Positions 1 to 10,858 are shown, counted from the stretch's first letter. The stretch is 64,000 nt of DNA from Oxalobacteraceae bacterium OTU3CINTB1 (GCA_024123955.1 CP099652.1:4960001-5024000); one strand, 5' to 3'. The notes: generated from the letters alone by a model not told the origin. Made by a program: numbers and translations.

Positions 1-2
1 AG

Positions 3-113
3 TTCACCACGGTGGAAGACGTCGCCGAAGTCGCGCTGCTGTTCGCCAGCTTCCCATCGAACGCGCTCACGGGCCAATCGCTGGTCGTCAGCCACGGCTG
101 GTTCATGCAATAA
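3..113 (+). CDS. C-terminus of short-chain dehydrogenase (probable 3-hydroxybutyrate dehydrogenase), partial
   Basis: Only the last 36 codons are in the window; the gene enters from the left edge. The tail reads [15 protein letters not shown]...[17 protein letters not shown]. This is the usual end of an SDR: the 'DVAE...[14 protein letters not shown]' helix-strand, then the C-terminal 'V-x-H/G-GW' segment. The SHGWFMQ ending resembles betaproteobacterial NAD-dependent 3-hydroxybutyrate dehydrogenases (polyhydroxybutyrate breakdown). That specific name rests on remembered similarity. The active-site Tyr-Lys and the NAD-binding fold lie outside the window and cannot be checked. Confidence 0.7.
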   Translation, partial: FTTVEDVAEVALLFASFPSNALTGQSLVVSHGWFMQ

Positions 114-172
114 ACTCCGGGGTCAGGCCCGCCTGATAGAATCGCGCCCATCGTCATTCAACGGCCGACCCC

Positions 173-1099
173 TTGGAAAAAATAGCGAACTTAAACCTGC
201 TGCGCTCGCTCGACGCGCTGCTGGAGACCCGCAACTTGACCCTGGCGGCGACCATGCTGGGGCTGACGCAGTCGGCGCTCAGCCGCCAGTTGGCGCAATT
301 GCGCACCCAGTTCGACGATCCGCTGCTGATCCGCGAGGGCCAGCGCTTCTTGCTGACGCAGCGGGCGCAAGCCCTGCGCGGACCGCTCAAGGCCACCCTG
401 CTCACGCTCGAATCGATGATGGACGGCCCGGCATTCGACGCCGCCACCTGCGCGCGCACGTTCTCGATCGCCGGTTCCGATTATCTGGCCGACCACATGC
501 TGCCGCCGCTGGTGGAGGCCATTGCCGCGAACGCGCCGCGCGCCGGCGTGTCCTTCCATCTCTGGGAGGCCGGCTACTATCGCCTGCTCAGCGACGAAGG
601 CGTCGACCTGGTGGCCACCATCGCCGATATCGTGCCGGACAACCTGCACGGCCGCGCCATGGGCGAGGACAGGCCGGTGTGCGCCATGCGCGTGACGCAC
701 CCGCTGGCGGGACAACCCTTGACATTGGCCGATTACACACGCTGGCCGCACGCCCGCATCACCGGCGGCAGCGACAAGGACGGCTTCGTCGACCAGGCGC
801 TGGCCCGCCAGGGCCTGCGCCGCGACGTCCGGCTGGTCGTACCGTTTTTCTCGTCGGCGCTGCGCATCGTCCGCGACAACGACCTGCTGCTGACCATCCC
901 CGAGCACATCGCCATCAAGCTGGCGGCGCAGGCGCCCATCGTTTGGCAGCCATTGCCGTTCGACGCGCCCGTTTACCGCTACTGGCTGTTATGGCACGCC
1001 CGCAATCACCAGGACCCGGCGCATCAATGGTTCCGGCATCAGGTGTTCGACGTAATGCACCGGTTCGACCACGGCATTACCCACTTCAATGCCGAGTAA
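173..1099 (+). CDS. LysR family transcriptional regulator
   Basis: A 308-residue DNA-binding regulator of usual LysR length. Residues about 7-65 form the winged helix-turn-helix (NLNLLRSLDALLETRNLT, then AATMLGLTQSALSRQLAQLR). The rest is the periplasmic-binding-protein-like effector domain. The start is a TTG: it is the only in-frame start placing the conserved NLNLLRSLDALL segment near the N-terminus, and no strong Shine-Dalgarno sequence precedes it. It reads in the same direction as the SGNH hydrolase 120 bases downstream, which could be a target. The inducer is unknown. Confidence 0.9.
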   Translation: MEKIANLNLLRSLDALLETRNLTLAATMLGLTQSALSRQLAQLRTQFDDPLLIREGQRFLLTQRAQALRGPLKATLLTLESMMDGPAFDAATCARTFSIAGSDYLADHMLPPLVEAIAANAPRAGVSFHLWEAGYYRLLSDEGVDLVATIADIVPDNLHGRAMGEDRPVCAMRVTHPLAGQPLTLADYTRWPHARITGGSDKDGFVDQALARQGLRRDVRLVVPFFSSALRIVRDNDLLLTIPEHIAIKLAAQAPIVWQPLPFDAPVYRYWLLWHARNHQDPAHQWFRHQVFDVMHRFDHGITHFNAE

Positions 1100-1219
1100 A
1101 CGGCGGCATGGCCGCCATGCCCAGCGCGCATACCCACTATGCGGCGCCAGGCGTTGATCGAATGGCATGACTTCCGTAGACTGAAGAGATTACATTTTTA
1201 ACAGTCACGGATTCGATCA

Positions 1220-2461
1220 ATGAAACCTGCACGTCCACGCGCCACCGCCGCACTGCTCACGCTGGCGCTCACCCTTGGCGGAGGCTGGGCGCCGGCCATG
1301 TCGGCGACGCCACCGAACTGGGTCGCGACCTGGACCGCCGCTCCCGACCGCACGGGGCCCGCGCTGCAGCCACAAACAATCCGCCAGGTCGTGCGCGCCA
1401 GCGTCGGCGGCGGCAGCGTACGCGTGCGCCGGTCCCACCTCCACGGGACCGGCGCCGTCAGCATCGGCGCCGCGCATGTGGCGCTGCGGGCGGCCGGCTC
1501 GGCGATCGACCCGGGCAGCGACCGCGTACTGACCTTCAATGGCAAGCCGGCGGTGACCATTGCCGGCGGCGCCAGCGTTCTGAGCGACGCCCTCGAGATG
1601 GACCTGGCGCCGTTGCGGGAACTGGCGGTCAGCCTGTACCTGCCCGCCGGCGCGGCCACCTCCACCATCCACGGCGCCGGCATGCAGACCGCGTACATCC
1701 TGCGCGGGACCGACGCGACGGCCGCGATCAGCTTCGCCGGCACGGAGACCGACGATAGCCGCTATTTCCTCACCGATGTAGAGGTGGCCTCCGGCCGCAA
1801 GGCGCACGCCATCGTGGTGCTGGGCGATTCGATCGCCGACGGCATCGGTTCGAAGGACGACGCCAACGCGCGCTGGCCGGACCTGCTGGCCGAACGCCTG
1901 GCGAAGTCGTCGACCGCCGTCGTCAACGCGGGCATCGCCGGCAACCGGCTGCTGAATGGTCCAAGCAAGCCGTTTGTCGGGCCAAGCGCGCTGGCGCGGT
2001 TTCAGCGCGATGCGCTCGATAAGCCGGGCGTGCGCTGGATCGTGCTGCACGAAGGAATCAACGACATCAGCGCCGGCGATATGCTGGCGTCGCCGGCCGA
2101 GCAGGTGTCGGCGCGGCAGATTATCGAGGGCATGCAGACCTTGATACGGCTGGCGCATGCGCAAGGGGTGAAGATGTGCGGCGGGACTTTGCTGCCGTAT
2201 GGCGGCGTCGGCAAGCCGTTCGTGCATTCCGATGCGGCCGAGGCGAAGCGGCAGGCGGTCAATGCGTGGATACGCGGATCGGGCGAGTTTGACGCGGTGG
2301 TCGATTTCGACAAGGCGCTGCGCGATCCGGAGCGGCCGTCGCGGTTGCTGGCCGCCTTCGATAGCGGGGATCATCTGCACCCGAACGATCGCGGTTATCG
2401 GGCGATGGCGGAGGCGGCCGCGACCGCGTTAAATTTCGTGGAGACACGTAGGGCGGATTAG
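1220..2461 (+). CDS. Secreted SGNH/GDSL-family hydrolase
   Basis: A 413-residue exported esterase-type hydrolase. Residues 1-29 look like a Sec signal peptide ending near PAMSA. An N-terminal beta-rich region (about 30-190) precedes the SGNH core. Block I is VVLGDSIADG with the nucleophile Ser204. Block II carries G in NAGIAGNRLL. Block III has the Asn of HEGINDISAG. Block V has the Asp and His of DHLHPND. Two-part proteins of this kind hydrolyse acyl or acetyl esters on carbohydrates; the substrate here is unknown. The last residues (ETRRAD) and the TAG stop are encoded inside one arm of a REP-like inverted repeat, so the C-terminus is probably acquired. Confidence 0.88.
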   Translation: MKPARPRATAALLTLALTLGGGWAPAMSATPPNWVATWTAAPDRTGPALQPQTIRQVVRASVGGGSVRVRRSHLHGTGAVSIGAAHVALRAAGSAIDPGSDRVLTFNGKPAVTIAGGASVLSDALEMDLAPLRELAVSLYLPAGAATSTIHGAGMQTAYILRGTDATAAISFAGTETDDSRYFLTDVEVASGRKAHAIVVLGDSIADGIGSKDDANARWPDLLAERLAKSSTAVVNAGIAGNRLLNGPSKPFVGPSALARFQRDALDKPGVRWIVLHEGINDISAGDMLASPAEQVSARQIIEGMQTLIRLAHAQGVKMCGGTLLPYGGVGKPFVHSDAAEAKRQAVNAWIRGSGEFDAVVDFDKALRDPERPSRLLAAFDSGDHLHPNDRGYRAMAEAAATALNFVETRRAD

Positions 2462-2547
2462 GCGACACGCCGTAATCGGCCATTTTCGAGCCGCCGACGA
2501 CGCATGCATGGCCGATTACGCTTCGCTAATCCGCCCTACGTGTCTCC
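2440..2547. repeat. REP-like long inverted repeat, copy 1
   Basis: Perfect 22-base arms lie at 2440-2461 and 2526-2547. The core of the arm reads GTAGGGCGGATTAG. Inside are a second, imperfect pair (CGTAATCGGCCA against TGGCCGATTACG) and a central GCCGCCGACG. A diverged copy with the same internal order is at 46401-46486, so this is a dispersed element rather than a one-off terminator. The left arm overlaps the end of the SGNH hydrolase gene. Confidence 0.85.
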
Positions 2548-2581
2548 GGGGTGATACGCGTGCGGTGGCCATTTGCCGGAC

Positions 2582-2610
2582 AAAAAAAGGGAGGCACATG
2601 GCCTCCCTTC
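2582..2610 (-). terminator. Rho-independent terminator of rpoD
   Basis: Read on the minus strand: stem GGGAGGC, a five-base loop, GCCTCCC, then seven T. It begins about 20 bases after the rpoD stop codon. Confidence 0.9.
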
Positions 2611-2628
2611 TGTTTGGTTGTCCGACGC

Positions 2629-5118
<2,490 letters not shown>

Positions 5119-5591
5119 TAAAAGTCTCTCAATGCGTATTCGCCAGAAAATACAAAATGCCATAGCCCGCGCCGACCGTTACCAGTGCGCATGGATGGAA
5201 ATGTTGTAATTTAGCTGACGATTATCTGCGGAATAAAAAAAGCCCGCTTCCAGCAACGGGCTTGTTTCTCTTTTCAGTGAAGAATGAGGAGAGGGCAAAG
5301 TATGCCGTATAGCGAGACATCAGGATAATGAATAAATCACATATCCGACATCCTAAAACCATATAACAAGGGCACATGCCCGTGTCAGACCGATCGCATC
5401 CTGTACCAAACTGAAACGCACCGCCCTGCAATTGGTGCGTCAAGCATTATACACGTTTTAGGCCGGCGCCGCACCTGCCGTCCATCTGCCGTTGGCCGGA
5501 GTGTGAGCAAACCGGCACGCTAGCCTAAAAGGCACTGCAATCCCGGAGGGCGCATGATATGCTGGCGCCTCTTGCTTAACCTACGAAGTCG
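5119..5591. other. Intergenic region between rpoD and proQ
   Basis: 473 bases with no convincing protein gene. It contains the rpoD leader (5119-5233) and a candidate small RNA with its own -10 box and terminator (5234-5451), described separately. From 5452 to 5591 lie the upstream sequences for the divergent proQ gene. No tRNA cloverleaf was recognised. Confidence 0.6.
5234..5439 (-). ncRNA. Candidate small RNA upstream of rpoD
   Basis: On the minus strand a perfect TATAAT box (5446-5451) lies just upstream of about 205 bases that end in a strong terminator: stem AAGCCCG/CGGGCTT at 5263-5240, then a T run to 5234. The predicted transcript starts with a perfect 7-bp hairpin (ACGCACC...GGTGCGT) followed by a GGGC/GCCC hairpin. 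No good -35 box is visible. A 73-codon reading frame here runs through the terminator and has no recognisable features, so I prefer RNA. It could instead be an attenuated rpoD leader, since rpoD starts 115 bases beyond the terminator. Confidence 0.45.
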
Positions 5592-6056
5592 ATGAACACT
5601 AGCCTTACCCCTCAGCCTTTGGCGACCGAGCCAGCCGCATCCGCTCCGGCCACCGCGGCCCTGACCCCGCGCACCCTGTTGAAACAGCTGCAAACCCAAT
5701 TCCCGGCATTCCGCGATTTTCTGCCGTTGTCGATCGGTATCGACAAGCAGATCCTGGCGATCATGCCCGAACTGGATCGCAAGACCATGCGCTCGGCGCT
5801 GGGCATCCACACCGGCTCGCTGCGTTACCTGAAAGTGATGGAAAAAGCCAAGGTGCGCCATGACCTCGACGGCACGCCCGGCGCCGAAGTCACCGACACG
5901 CACCGCGCCCACGCCACCCAGGTATTGCAGGAGCGCTTCAAGAAAGAAGCCGAACGCAAGAAGGCCGAACGCGACGCCGTGGCGGCCGAAGAAGCGGCCC
6001 GCGTGCGCACCGACAAACTGAACCAGCTGACCGCGAAATTCTCGCGCAAGGGTTAA
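5592..6056 (+). CDS. proQ: ProQ/FinO family RNA chaperone
   Basis: A 154-residue RNA-binding protein with a FinO-type domain at about residues 26-112. Recognisable blocks are LKQLQTQFPAFRDFLPLSIGID, MRSALGIHTGSLRYLKVM and the basic RHDLDGTPGAEVT region. A charged Lys/Glu/Ala helix follows (FKKEAERKKAERDAVAAEE), with a short basic end. Family members bind structured small RNAs and mRNA 3' ends. It is the compact form, with no long linker or Tudor-like C-terminal domain as in E. coli ProQ. An exonuclease gene starts two bases after its stop, so the pair is probably one operon. Confidence 0.88.
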   Translation: MNTSLTPQPLATEPAASAPATAALTPRTLLKQLQTQFPAFRDFLPLSIGIDKQILAIMPELDRKTMRSALGIHTGSLRYLKVMEKAKVRHDLDGTPGAEVTDTHRAHATQVLQERFKKEAERKKAERDAVAAEEAARVRTDKLNQLTAKFSRKG

Positions 6057-6058
6057 GT

Positions 6059-6748
6059 TTGGCCGAGTTGCCCGCTCAGTCGCCTGGTCACCGGCATGCA
6101 CCGGCGGCGGAGGCCGAGCTTCCGCCCTACGTCGGCCTGCGGATCGCCGATGTGCAACTGGTGACAACCCCGGAGCATGCGCTTGCCGCCCGCGCCGCCC
6201 TGCTGGCGGCCGACGCCATCGGCTTCGACACCGAATCGAAGCCGACGTTTGTCAAAGGCGAGACGTCCACCGGCCCCCACCTGATTCAATTTTCCACCGA
6301 CGACAAAGCCTATCTGTTCCAGATCGGCGGCAGCACGCCGGCGCACACGCTCGAGCTGCTGCAAGCGATCCTCGAACAGCCGGCGCCGCTCAAGGTCGGC
6401 TTCGGCCTGTCCGACGACGTCAAGCGGCTGCACGCCAAGCTGGCGATCCGCGCCGCCGGCGTGGTGGACTTGTCGGTGGCGTTGCGCACGCCGGGCCAAC
6501 GCAACGACCTCGGCGCCAAGACGGCGGTGGCCAAGTTCTTCGGACAGAAGCTGCAAAAATCCAAGAAGATTTCCACAACCAATTGGGCGCTGCCGCGCCT
6601 GAACGACAAGCAGATCCTGTACGCCGCCGACGACGCCCAGGTGGCGCTGCGCGTGTACCGGCACTGGATCGCCAACGGCGGCAAGCTGCCGCCGCTGCGG
6701 CCGGTCAAGCTGCCGCGCGCGCCCAAGCCGCCGCAACCTGACGCTTAG
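6059..6748 (+). CDS. DEDDy 3'-5' exonuclease domain protein (RNase D-like)
   Basis: A 229-residue single-domain 3'-5' exonuclease. Motif I is FDTES (Asp and Glu metal ligands). Motif II is VGFGLSDDVKRL. Motif III is YAADDAQVALRVY, with the Tyr that defines the DEDDy class. It lacks the HRDC domains of full RNase D, so it matches the short stand-alone exonuclease family. The start is TTG, two bases after the proQ stop, with AAGGG eight bases before it. Translational coupling to ProQ suggests a role in RNA processing, but DNA as substrate is not excluded. Confidence 0.85.
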   Translation: MAELPAQSPGHRHAPAAEAELPPYVGLRIADVQLVTTPEHALAARAALLAADAIGFDTESKPTFVKGETSTGPHLIQFSTDDKAYLFQIGGSTPAHTLELLQAILEQPAPLKVGFGLSDDVKRLHAKLAIRAAGVVDLSVALRTPGQRNDLGAKTAVAKFFGQKLQKSKKISTTNWALPRLNDKQILYAADDAQVALRVYRHWIANGGKLPPLRPVKLPRAPKPPQPDA

Positions 6749-6819
6749 ACGTTCTGTCCACTGTCGTTTCTGGCAACACCGGGGTATCCTGTCTGGAATA
6801 ATCAGGGACCAGGAACGGT

Positions 6820-7530
6820 ATGCTTACTTTTTCCATCATACGATTGGCCGCGCTGCTGGCGCTGAGCCTGCCTGTGGCCGCCGCCACGCCGCCGGACACC
6901 CTGGAGCAGCGCGTGGCCGCCTGCATCGCCTGCCATGCGGTCAAGGAGCGCAGCGACGCCTTTTTCCCGCGCATCTCCGGCAAGCCGGCCGGCTACCTGT
7001 ATAACCAGCTGCTCAATTTCCGCGAGGGCCGCCGCAATTATCCGATGATGACCTACATGGTCGACCATCTGCCCGACGCCTACCTGCGCGAGATCGCCGA
7101 CTACTTCGCCGCCCAGCATCCGCCCTACCCGCCCGCCCAGGCCGGCAGCGGCGACAACGCCGGCGCCGCCAGCCTGGCGCGCGGCGAAGCGCTGGTGCGG
7201 CACGGCGATCCGGCCAAAAAAATCCCCGCCTGCGTCGGCTGCCACGGCGCCGCGCTGTACGGCGTCGAACCGGCCATTCCGGGACTGATCGGCCTGCCCA
7301 GCGATTACATCAATGCCCAGTTCGGCGCGTGGAAGAGCCACGTGCGCCGCGCCGCCGCGCCCGACTGCATGGCCGACATCGCCGGCAAACTGAGCGTGGC
7401 CGACGTGGCCGCCGTCTCCGCCTGGCTCAGCAAGCAACCGCCCGACGCCGCCGCCCGCCCGGCCAGCGCCGCCAGTATCGCCATGCCGTTGCCCCAGCCA
7501 TGCGGCAGCGTGCCGGGTGGCGCCAAATGA
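6820..7530 (+). CDS. Diheme cytochrome c (c4-like), exported
   Basis: A 236-residue periplasmic electron carrier. A signal peptide (residues 1-22, ending PVAAA) is followed by two heme-c sites: CIACH at 35-39 and CVGCH at 138-142. Methionines in YPMMTYMVDHL are candidate distal ligands for heme 1. The two-lobe layout resembles cytochrome c4 and small cytochromes paired with alcohol/aldehyde dehydrogenases. It overlaps the next gene by ATGA, so the two cytochromes should be made together. No dehydrogenase subunit adjoins them. Confidence 0.88.
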   Translation: MLTFSIIRLAALLALSLPVAAATPPDTLEQRVAACIACHAVKERSDAFFPRISGKPAGYLYNQLLNFREGRRNYPMMTYMVDHLPDAYLREIADYFAAQHPPYPPAQAGSGDNAGAASLARGEALVRHGDPAKKIPACVGCHGAALYGVEPAIPGLIGLPSDYINAQFGAWKSHVRRAAAPDCMADIAGKLSVADVAAVSAWLSKQPPDAAARPASAASIAMPLPQPCGSVPGGAK

Positions 7531-8843
7531 GCGCGGGGACGACGATGACGAAAAAAATCTTTTATACGCTGGCGGGACTGGTCGGGTTGGTCGTGGCCGG
7601 CGTGCTCTTCATGATGTTCCGTACCGGTGGCGACGATATCGGTCCGCCGCCGAGCGTGACCGCAAAATTGTCAGCCACCGAGAAAATCGCCCGTGGCGCT
7701 TATCTAGCGAAGGCCGGCGACTGCATGGCGTGCCACACCACGCGCGGCGGCCAGCAATACGCCGGTGGCCGCGCGCTCAAAACGCCGTTCGGCAGCGTGG
7801 TCTCGCCCAACATCACGTCGGACAAGGCCACCGGCATCGGCGGCTGGAGCGCCGACGACTTCTGGCTCGCGCTGCACAACGGCAAATCGAAAGACGGGCG
7901 GCTGTTGTACCCCGCCTTCCCGTACACCAATTACACCCGCATCACGCGCGACGACTCGGACGCGCTGTACGCGTACTTCCAGTCGGTGCCGGCCGTCAGC
8001 CAGGCCAACCAGCCGCATGAATTGCGTTTCCCGTACAACCAGCAGATCATGCTGGCGGCGTGGCGCGCGCTGTACTTCAAGCCGGCGGTGTTCCGTCCAG
8101 AGACCGGGCAGTCGGTGGACTGGAACCGGGGCGCCTACCTGGTGCAGGGCCTGGGACATTGCAGCGCCTGCCACAGTCCGCGCAACGCGCTGGGCGCGGT
8201 AAGCGGATCGAGCGGCGACAGCCTGTCGGGCGGATTGATACCGGTGCTGGGCTGGTACGCGCCGTCGCTGAACTCGGATGCCGAAGCGGGCCTGGGCGAC
8301 TGGCAACAAGACCACCTCGCCGCGCTGCTGAAGACCGGCGTCTCGCCACGCGCCACTGTGTTCGGTCCGATGGCGGAGGTGGTCCGGGAAAGCCTGCAAC
8401 ATCTGAACGACAGCGACATCAACGCGATGGCGACGTATTTGCGCGCCTTGCCGGCGCAAGGCGTCAAGTCGGAGTTCGAGCGCGACAAGGGGCCGCAGGC
8501 GACGGCGTTCCTGACGGCGGGCGCCAAGCTGTACGCGCAGCACTGCGCCGAGTGCCATGGGGATGGCGGCGCCGGCATGCCGCCGGGCTATCCGCCGCTG
8601 GCGGGCAACCGCGCGCTGACGATGGAGCAGGCGGTCAATCCGATTCGCATCGTGCTCAACGGCGGCTTCGCGCCAGGCACGGCCGGCAATCCGCGTCCGT
8701 ACAGCATGCCGCCGTTCGGCCACGTGCTCAACGACAACGAGGTGGCGCAAGTCGTATCCTACCTGCGCAGCGCCTGGGGCAACAATGCCCCGCCCGTCGA
8801 TGGCAACGAGGTCAACCGATACCGGGCGATTCCGCTGGATTAA
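7527..8843 (+). CDS. Membrane-anchored triheme cytochrome c (dehydrogenase cytochrome subunit type)
   Basis: A 438-residue protein with an N-terminal hydrophobic anchor (about 11-31) and three heme-c sites: CMACH (66-70), CSACH (212-216) and CAECH (340-344). This is the plan of the cytochrome subunit of membrane-bound gluconate/alcohol dehydrogenases, which passes electrons to ubiquinone. The ATG overlaps the upstream stop (ATGA). A second ATG six codons later is a possible start. The stop shares TTAA with the stop of the convergent gene. The partner flavoprotein may be encoded elsewhere; a complete complex of the same type is at 25530-29321. Confidence 0.88.
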   Translation: MSAGTTMTKKIFYTLAGLVGLVVAGVLFMMFRTGGDDIGPPPSVTAKLSATEKIARGAYLAKAGDCMACHTTRGGQQYAGGRALKTPFGSVVSPNITSDKATGIGGWSADDFWLALHNGKSKDGRLLYPAFPYTNYTRITRDDSDALYAYFQSVPAVSQANQPHELRFPYNQQIMLAAWRALYFKPAVFRPETGQSVDWNRGAYLVQGLGHCSACHSPRNALGAVSGSSGDSLSGGLIPVLGWYAPSLNSDAEAGLGDWQQDHLAALLKTGVSPRATVFGPMAEVVRESLQHLNDSDINAMATYLRALPAQGVKSEFERDKGPQATAFLTAGAKLYAQHCAECHGDGGAGMPPGYPPLAGNRALTMEQAVNPIRIVLNGGFAPGTAGNPRPYSMPPFGHVLNDNEVAQVVSYLRSAWGNNAPPVDGNEVNRYRAIPLD

Positions 8844-9961
8844 TGGTGCTCGGCGAAGCCGATGCGGTCGGTGGTGGCGTTGCGGGCGTCGTCGATGCCG
8901 ATCTTGCCTTCGGCCAGCAGCACGCGCAGCGACGCGTTCATCGTGTGGCAGCCTTCGCTGGTCTTGCCGGCCATCCACCCGCGCAGCGCCGACAGCTGCC
9001 CGCCGGCGATCATCTCGACCACCTCAGGGTTGGAGGTCAGGCATTCGGTGGCGAGGTAGTAGCGCTCCCCTTCCACCGACGGCAGCAACGCCTGGCACAG
9101 CACGCCGCGCAAAGCGTGCGCCAGCGCCTGCGACTGCGCCTCGGAGTTGCCCAGCAGCCGCACCATCTTCTGCAAGCCCAGCTCGGTCGAGCGCGCATGC
9201 AGCGAGGCCAGCACGAGCGGACCGGATTCGGCCAGCGCCAGCGCCTCCTGCGCCGTTTGGGCATCGCGGATCTCGCCGATGACGATGACGTCGGGGCGCT
9301 CGCGCAGCGCGTCCAGCGCGCCGAGATAGAAACTCTCGACGTCGCCGTCAAACCCCACCTCGCGCTGCGTGATGACGCACTGGCGCTGCGGGATCAGGGT
9401 TTCGACCGGGTCTTCGATGGTGATGATGTGGCCGGAACGGTGCTTGTTGATCTCGTCGAGCATCGAGGCGATGGTGGTCGACTTGCCCTGGCAGGTGTCG
9501 CCAATAATCAACACCAGACCGCTGGTCAGCTTGGCGAAGTTCTGCTCATGCCGGCGCAGGCCCAGTTCGTTGAGCGGCATCGGCTCCTTCGGGAAGCGGC
9601 GGATCACGCAGCCGAGCCGCTTCTTGCCCTGGAAAGTGAAACAGTTGGCGCGGATGCGCGCCGTGTGCAGGTCGACCGCGCGGTCGAAGGCGCGGTCCTG
9701 GATGCGCTCGGACCAGTTCGGTTCGACGACCTCGAAGAACTCTTCCAGCTCCTCGCGCGTGATCGGCGAATCGGTCACCGCCACCAGCCCCTTGGGCTGG
9801 CGCAGCAGGAGCGGACTGTTTTGATGGATCAGGATGTCGCTGAAAATGAGCTTGGAGTTCAGCAGGTGCAGAATCTGTTGTACCAGCGTGCCGAAAACCG
9901 GGTGGTCTTCGTTCTCGATATAGGTCAGCGTGCGTATTTGCGACGACAGGTAATTATCCAT
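8840..9961 (-). CDS. PilT/PilU-type ATPase
   Basis: A 373-residue type II/IV secretion-family hexameric ATPase. The N-terminal PAS-like domain spans about 20-115. The Walker A is GDTCQGKSTT, with Cys and Gln where PilT has GPTGSGKST. The Asp box contains TIEDPVE, the Walker B region is VIVIGEIRDAQTAQEAL, and the His box is SLHARST. The length fits PilU (pilus retraction) better than core PilT. No other pilus gene is nearby, so it may act on pili encoded elsewhere. Its stop overlaps that of the convergent cytochrome gene. GGAGAG precedes its ATG. Confidence 0.85.
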   Translation of the reverse strand: MDNYLSSQIRTLTYIENEDHPVFGTLVQQILHLLNSKLIFSDILIHQNSPLLLRQPKGLVAVTDSPITREELEEFFEVVEPNWSERIQDRAFDRAVDLHTARIRANCFTFQGKKRLGCVIRRFPKEPMPLNELGLRRHEQNFAKLTSGLVLIIGDTCQGKSTTIASMLDEINKHRSGHIITIEDPVETLIPQRQCVITQREVGFDGDVESFYLGALDALRERPDVIVIGEIRDAQTAQEALALAESGPLVLASLHARSTELGLQKMVRLLGNSEAQSQALAHALRGVLCQALLPSVEGERYYLATECLTSNPEVVEMIAGGQLSALRGWMAGKTSEGCHTMNASLRVLLAEGKIGIDDARNATTDRIGFAEHH

Positions 9962-9989
9962 CTGATCAGTGCTCTCCGGGGCATGGGCA

Positions 9990-10634
9990 TTAGCTCTTCA
10001 GCTTCGGATATTTGAAGCCGGTGCATAAGTCCATACTGTAACGCTGATTGCCTTCGAGCACCAGTACGTGTTCGGGCGGCTCCTCGCCTGCCAGCGCGCC
10101 GGAGAACAACGGCAGGCCCTCGCCCTTACGGATCAGGTCGTCACAACGCTCGTAGACGTTGGGGCAGCCGGTCTCCGCCAGCAGGGCCTGCACGATCGGC
10201 ACTTTCCAGGCGTCGACGCCGCCGGACTGGAACTGGCAGATCAGATAACCGTCGACTCCGCCCCAGCCGTGCACCAGCAGGCCGGACAGGCCGTCGTCCT
10301 CGCCCAGGATCACCGGCACCAGCGCGTTGGGGCCGGCGGCGCGGATGGCGGCGGCGCGCTTGGCGACGGCGGCCTTGACGCGGCGCTTCATCATCGCGTG
10401 GTCGACCGGCTCGTCCTCCTTGTAGCTCCACATGCGGGCCCGGATCTGCGACTTGGAGTTATAGGCGGCGCGGCCGATGAACTGGCGCGCGGAGCTTTGC
10501 ACGATCGCGGTCGAGCCCGGTTTCATTTTTTCCTGCGGTTTGCCGTCGACCTTGTCGATCGCGGTCGGGTAGATCCAGGGGTCGCCGGCCAGCAAGCTCT
10601 TTTCCTTGCCCTGTTTGATGGTGATGATAAGCAT
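9990..10634 (-). CDS. RlmI-like protein lacking the methyltransferase domain
   Basis: A 214-residue protein matching the first half of the RlmI/YccW class of 23S rRNA (m5C) methyltransferases. The N-terminal PUA domain is ITIKQGKEKSLLAGDPWIYPTAI...GSTAIVQSSARQFIGRAAYN. The middle domain is RRVKAAVAKRAAAIR...VILGEDDGLSGLLVHG...CQF. Intact proteins are near 390-400 residues and continue into a Rossmann SAM-binding domain. This one stops after GNQRYSMDLCTGFKYPKLKS, where a full protein would enter that domain, and 28 bases later the PilT-like gene begins. It may be a decayed gene or a stand-alone RNA-binding module. Confidence 0.75.
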   Translation of the reverse strand: MLIITIKQGKEKSLLAGDPWIYPTAIDKVDGKPQEKMKPGSTAIVQSSARQFIGRAAYNSKSQIRARMWSYKEDEPVDHAMMKRRVKAAVAKRAAAIRAAGPNALVPVILGEDDGLSGLLVHGWGGVDGYLICQFQSGGVDAWKVPIVQALLAETGCPNVYERCDDLIRKGEGLPLFSGALAGEEPPEHVLVLEGNQRYSMDLCTGFKYPKLKS

Positions 10635-10858
10635 GTGATTCCAGATAGGTGTCGCGATGGTGATGCGAGGGTTTTGCGGGATAGGCCGAATGATACCTCA
10701 TGCCGGTTCCGGGGCCGCCGTCGGCCGCCCCCGCACCTGGCCAATTCCCGGCGGAACGCATTCCAGCACGCCCAGAATGCATTCTGTCGCAGCCAGGTGT
10801 CGCCGGCGGCCCCGGTTGCGTAGTATCCAACCTCAAGATGACCAACCAGGAGAACAGC

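Noticed and set aside
5222..5443. 73-codon minus-strand frame upstream of rpoD.
   Set aside because: It runs through a strong terminator, has no family features, and fits better as an untranslated RNA.
5281..5460. Searched for a tRNA or 6S RNA in the rpoD-proQ gap.
   Set aside because: No cloverleaf, T-loop motif or 6S-type central bubble could be recognised.
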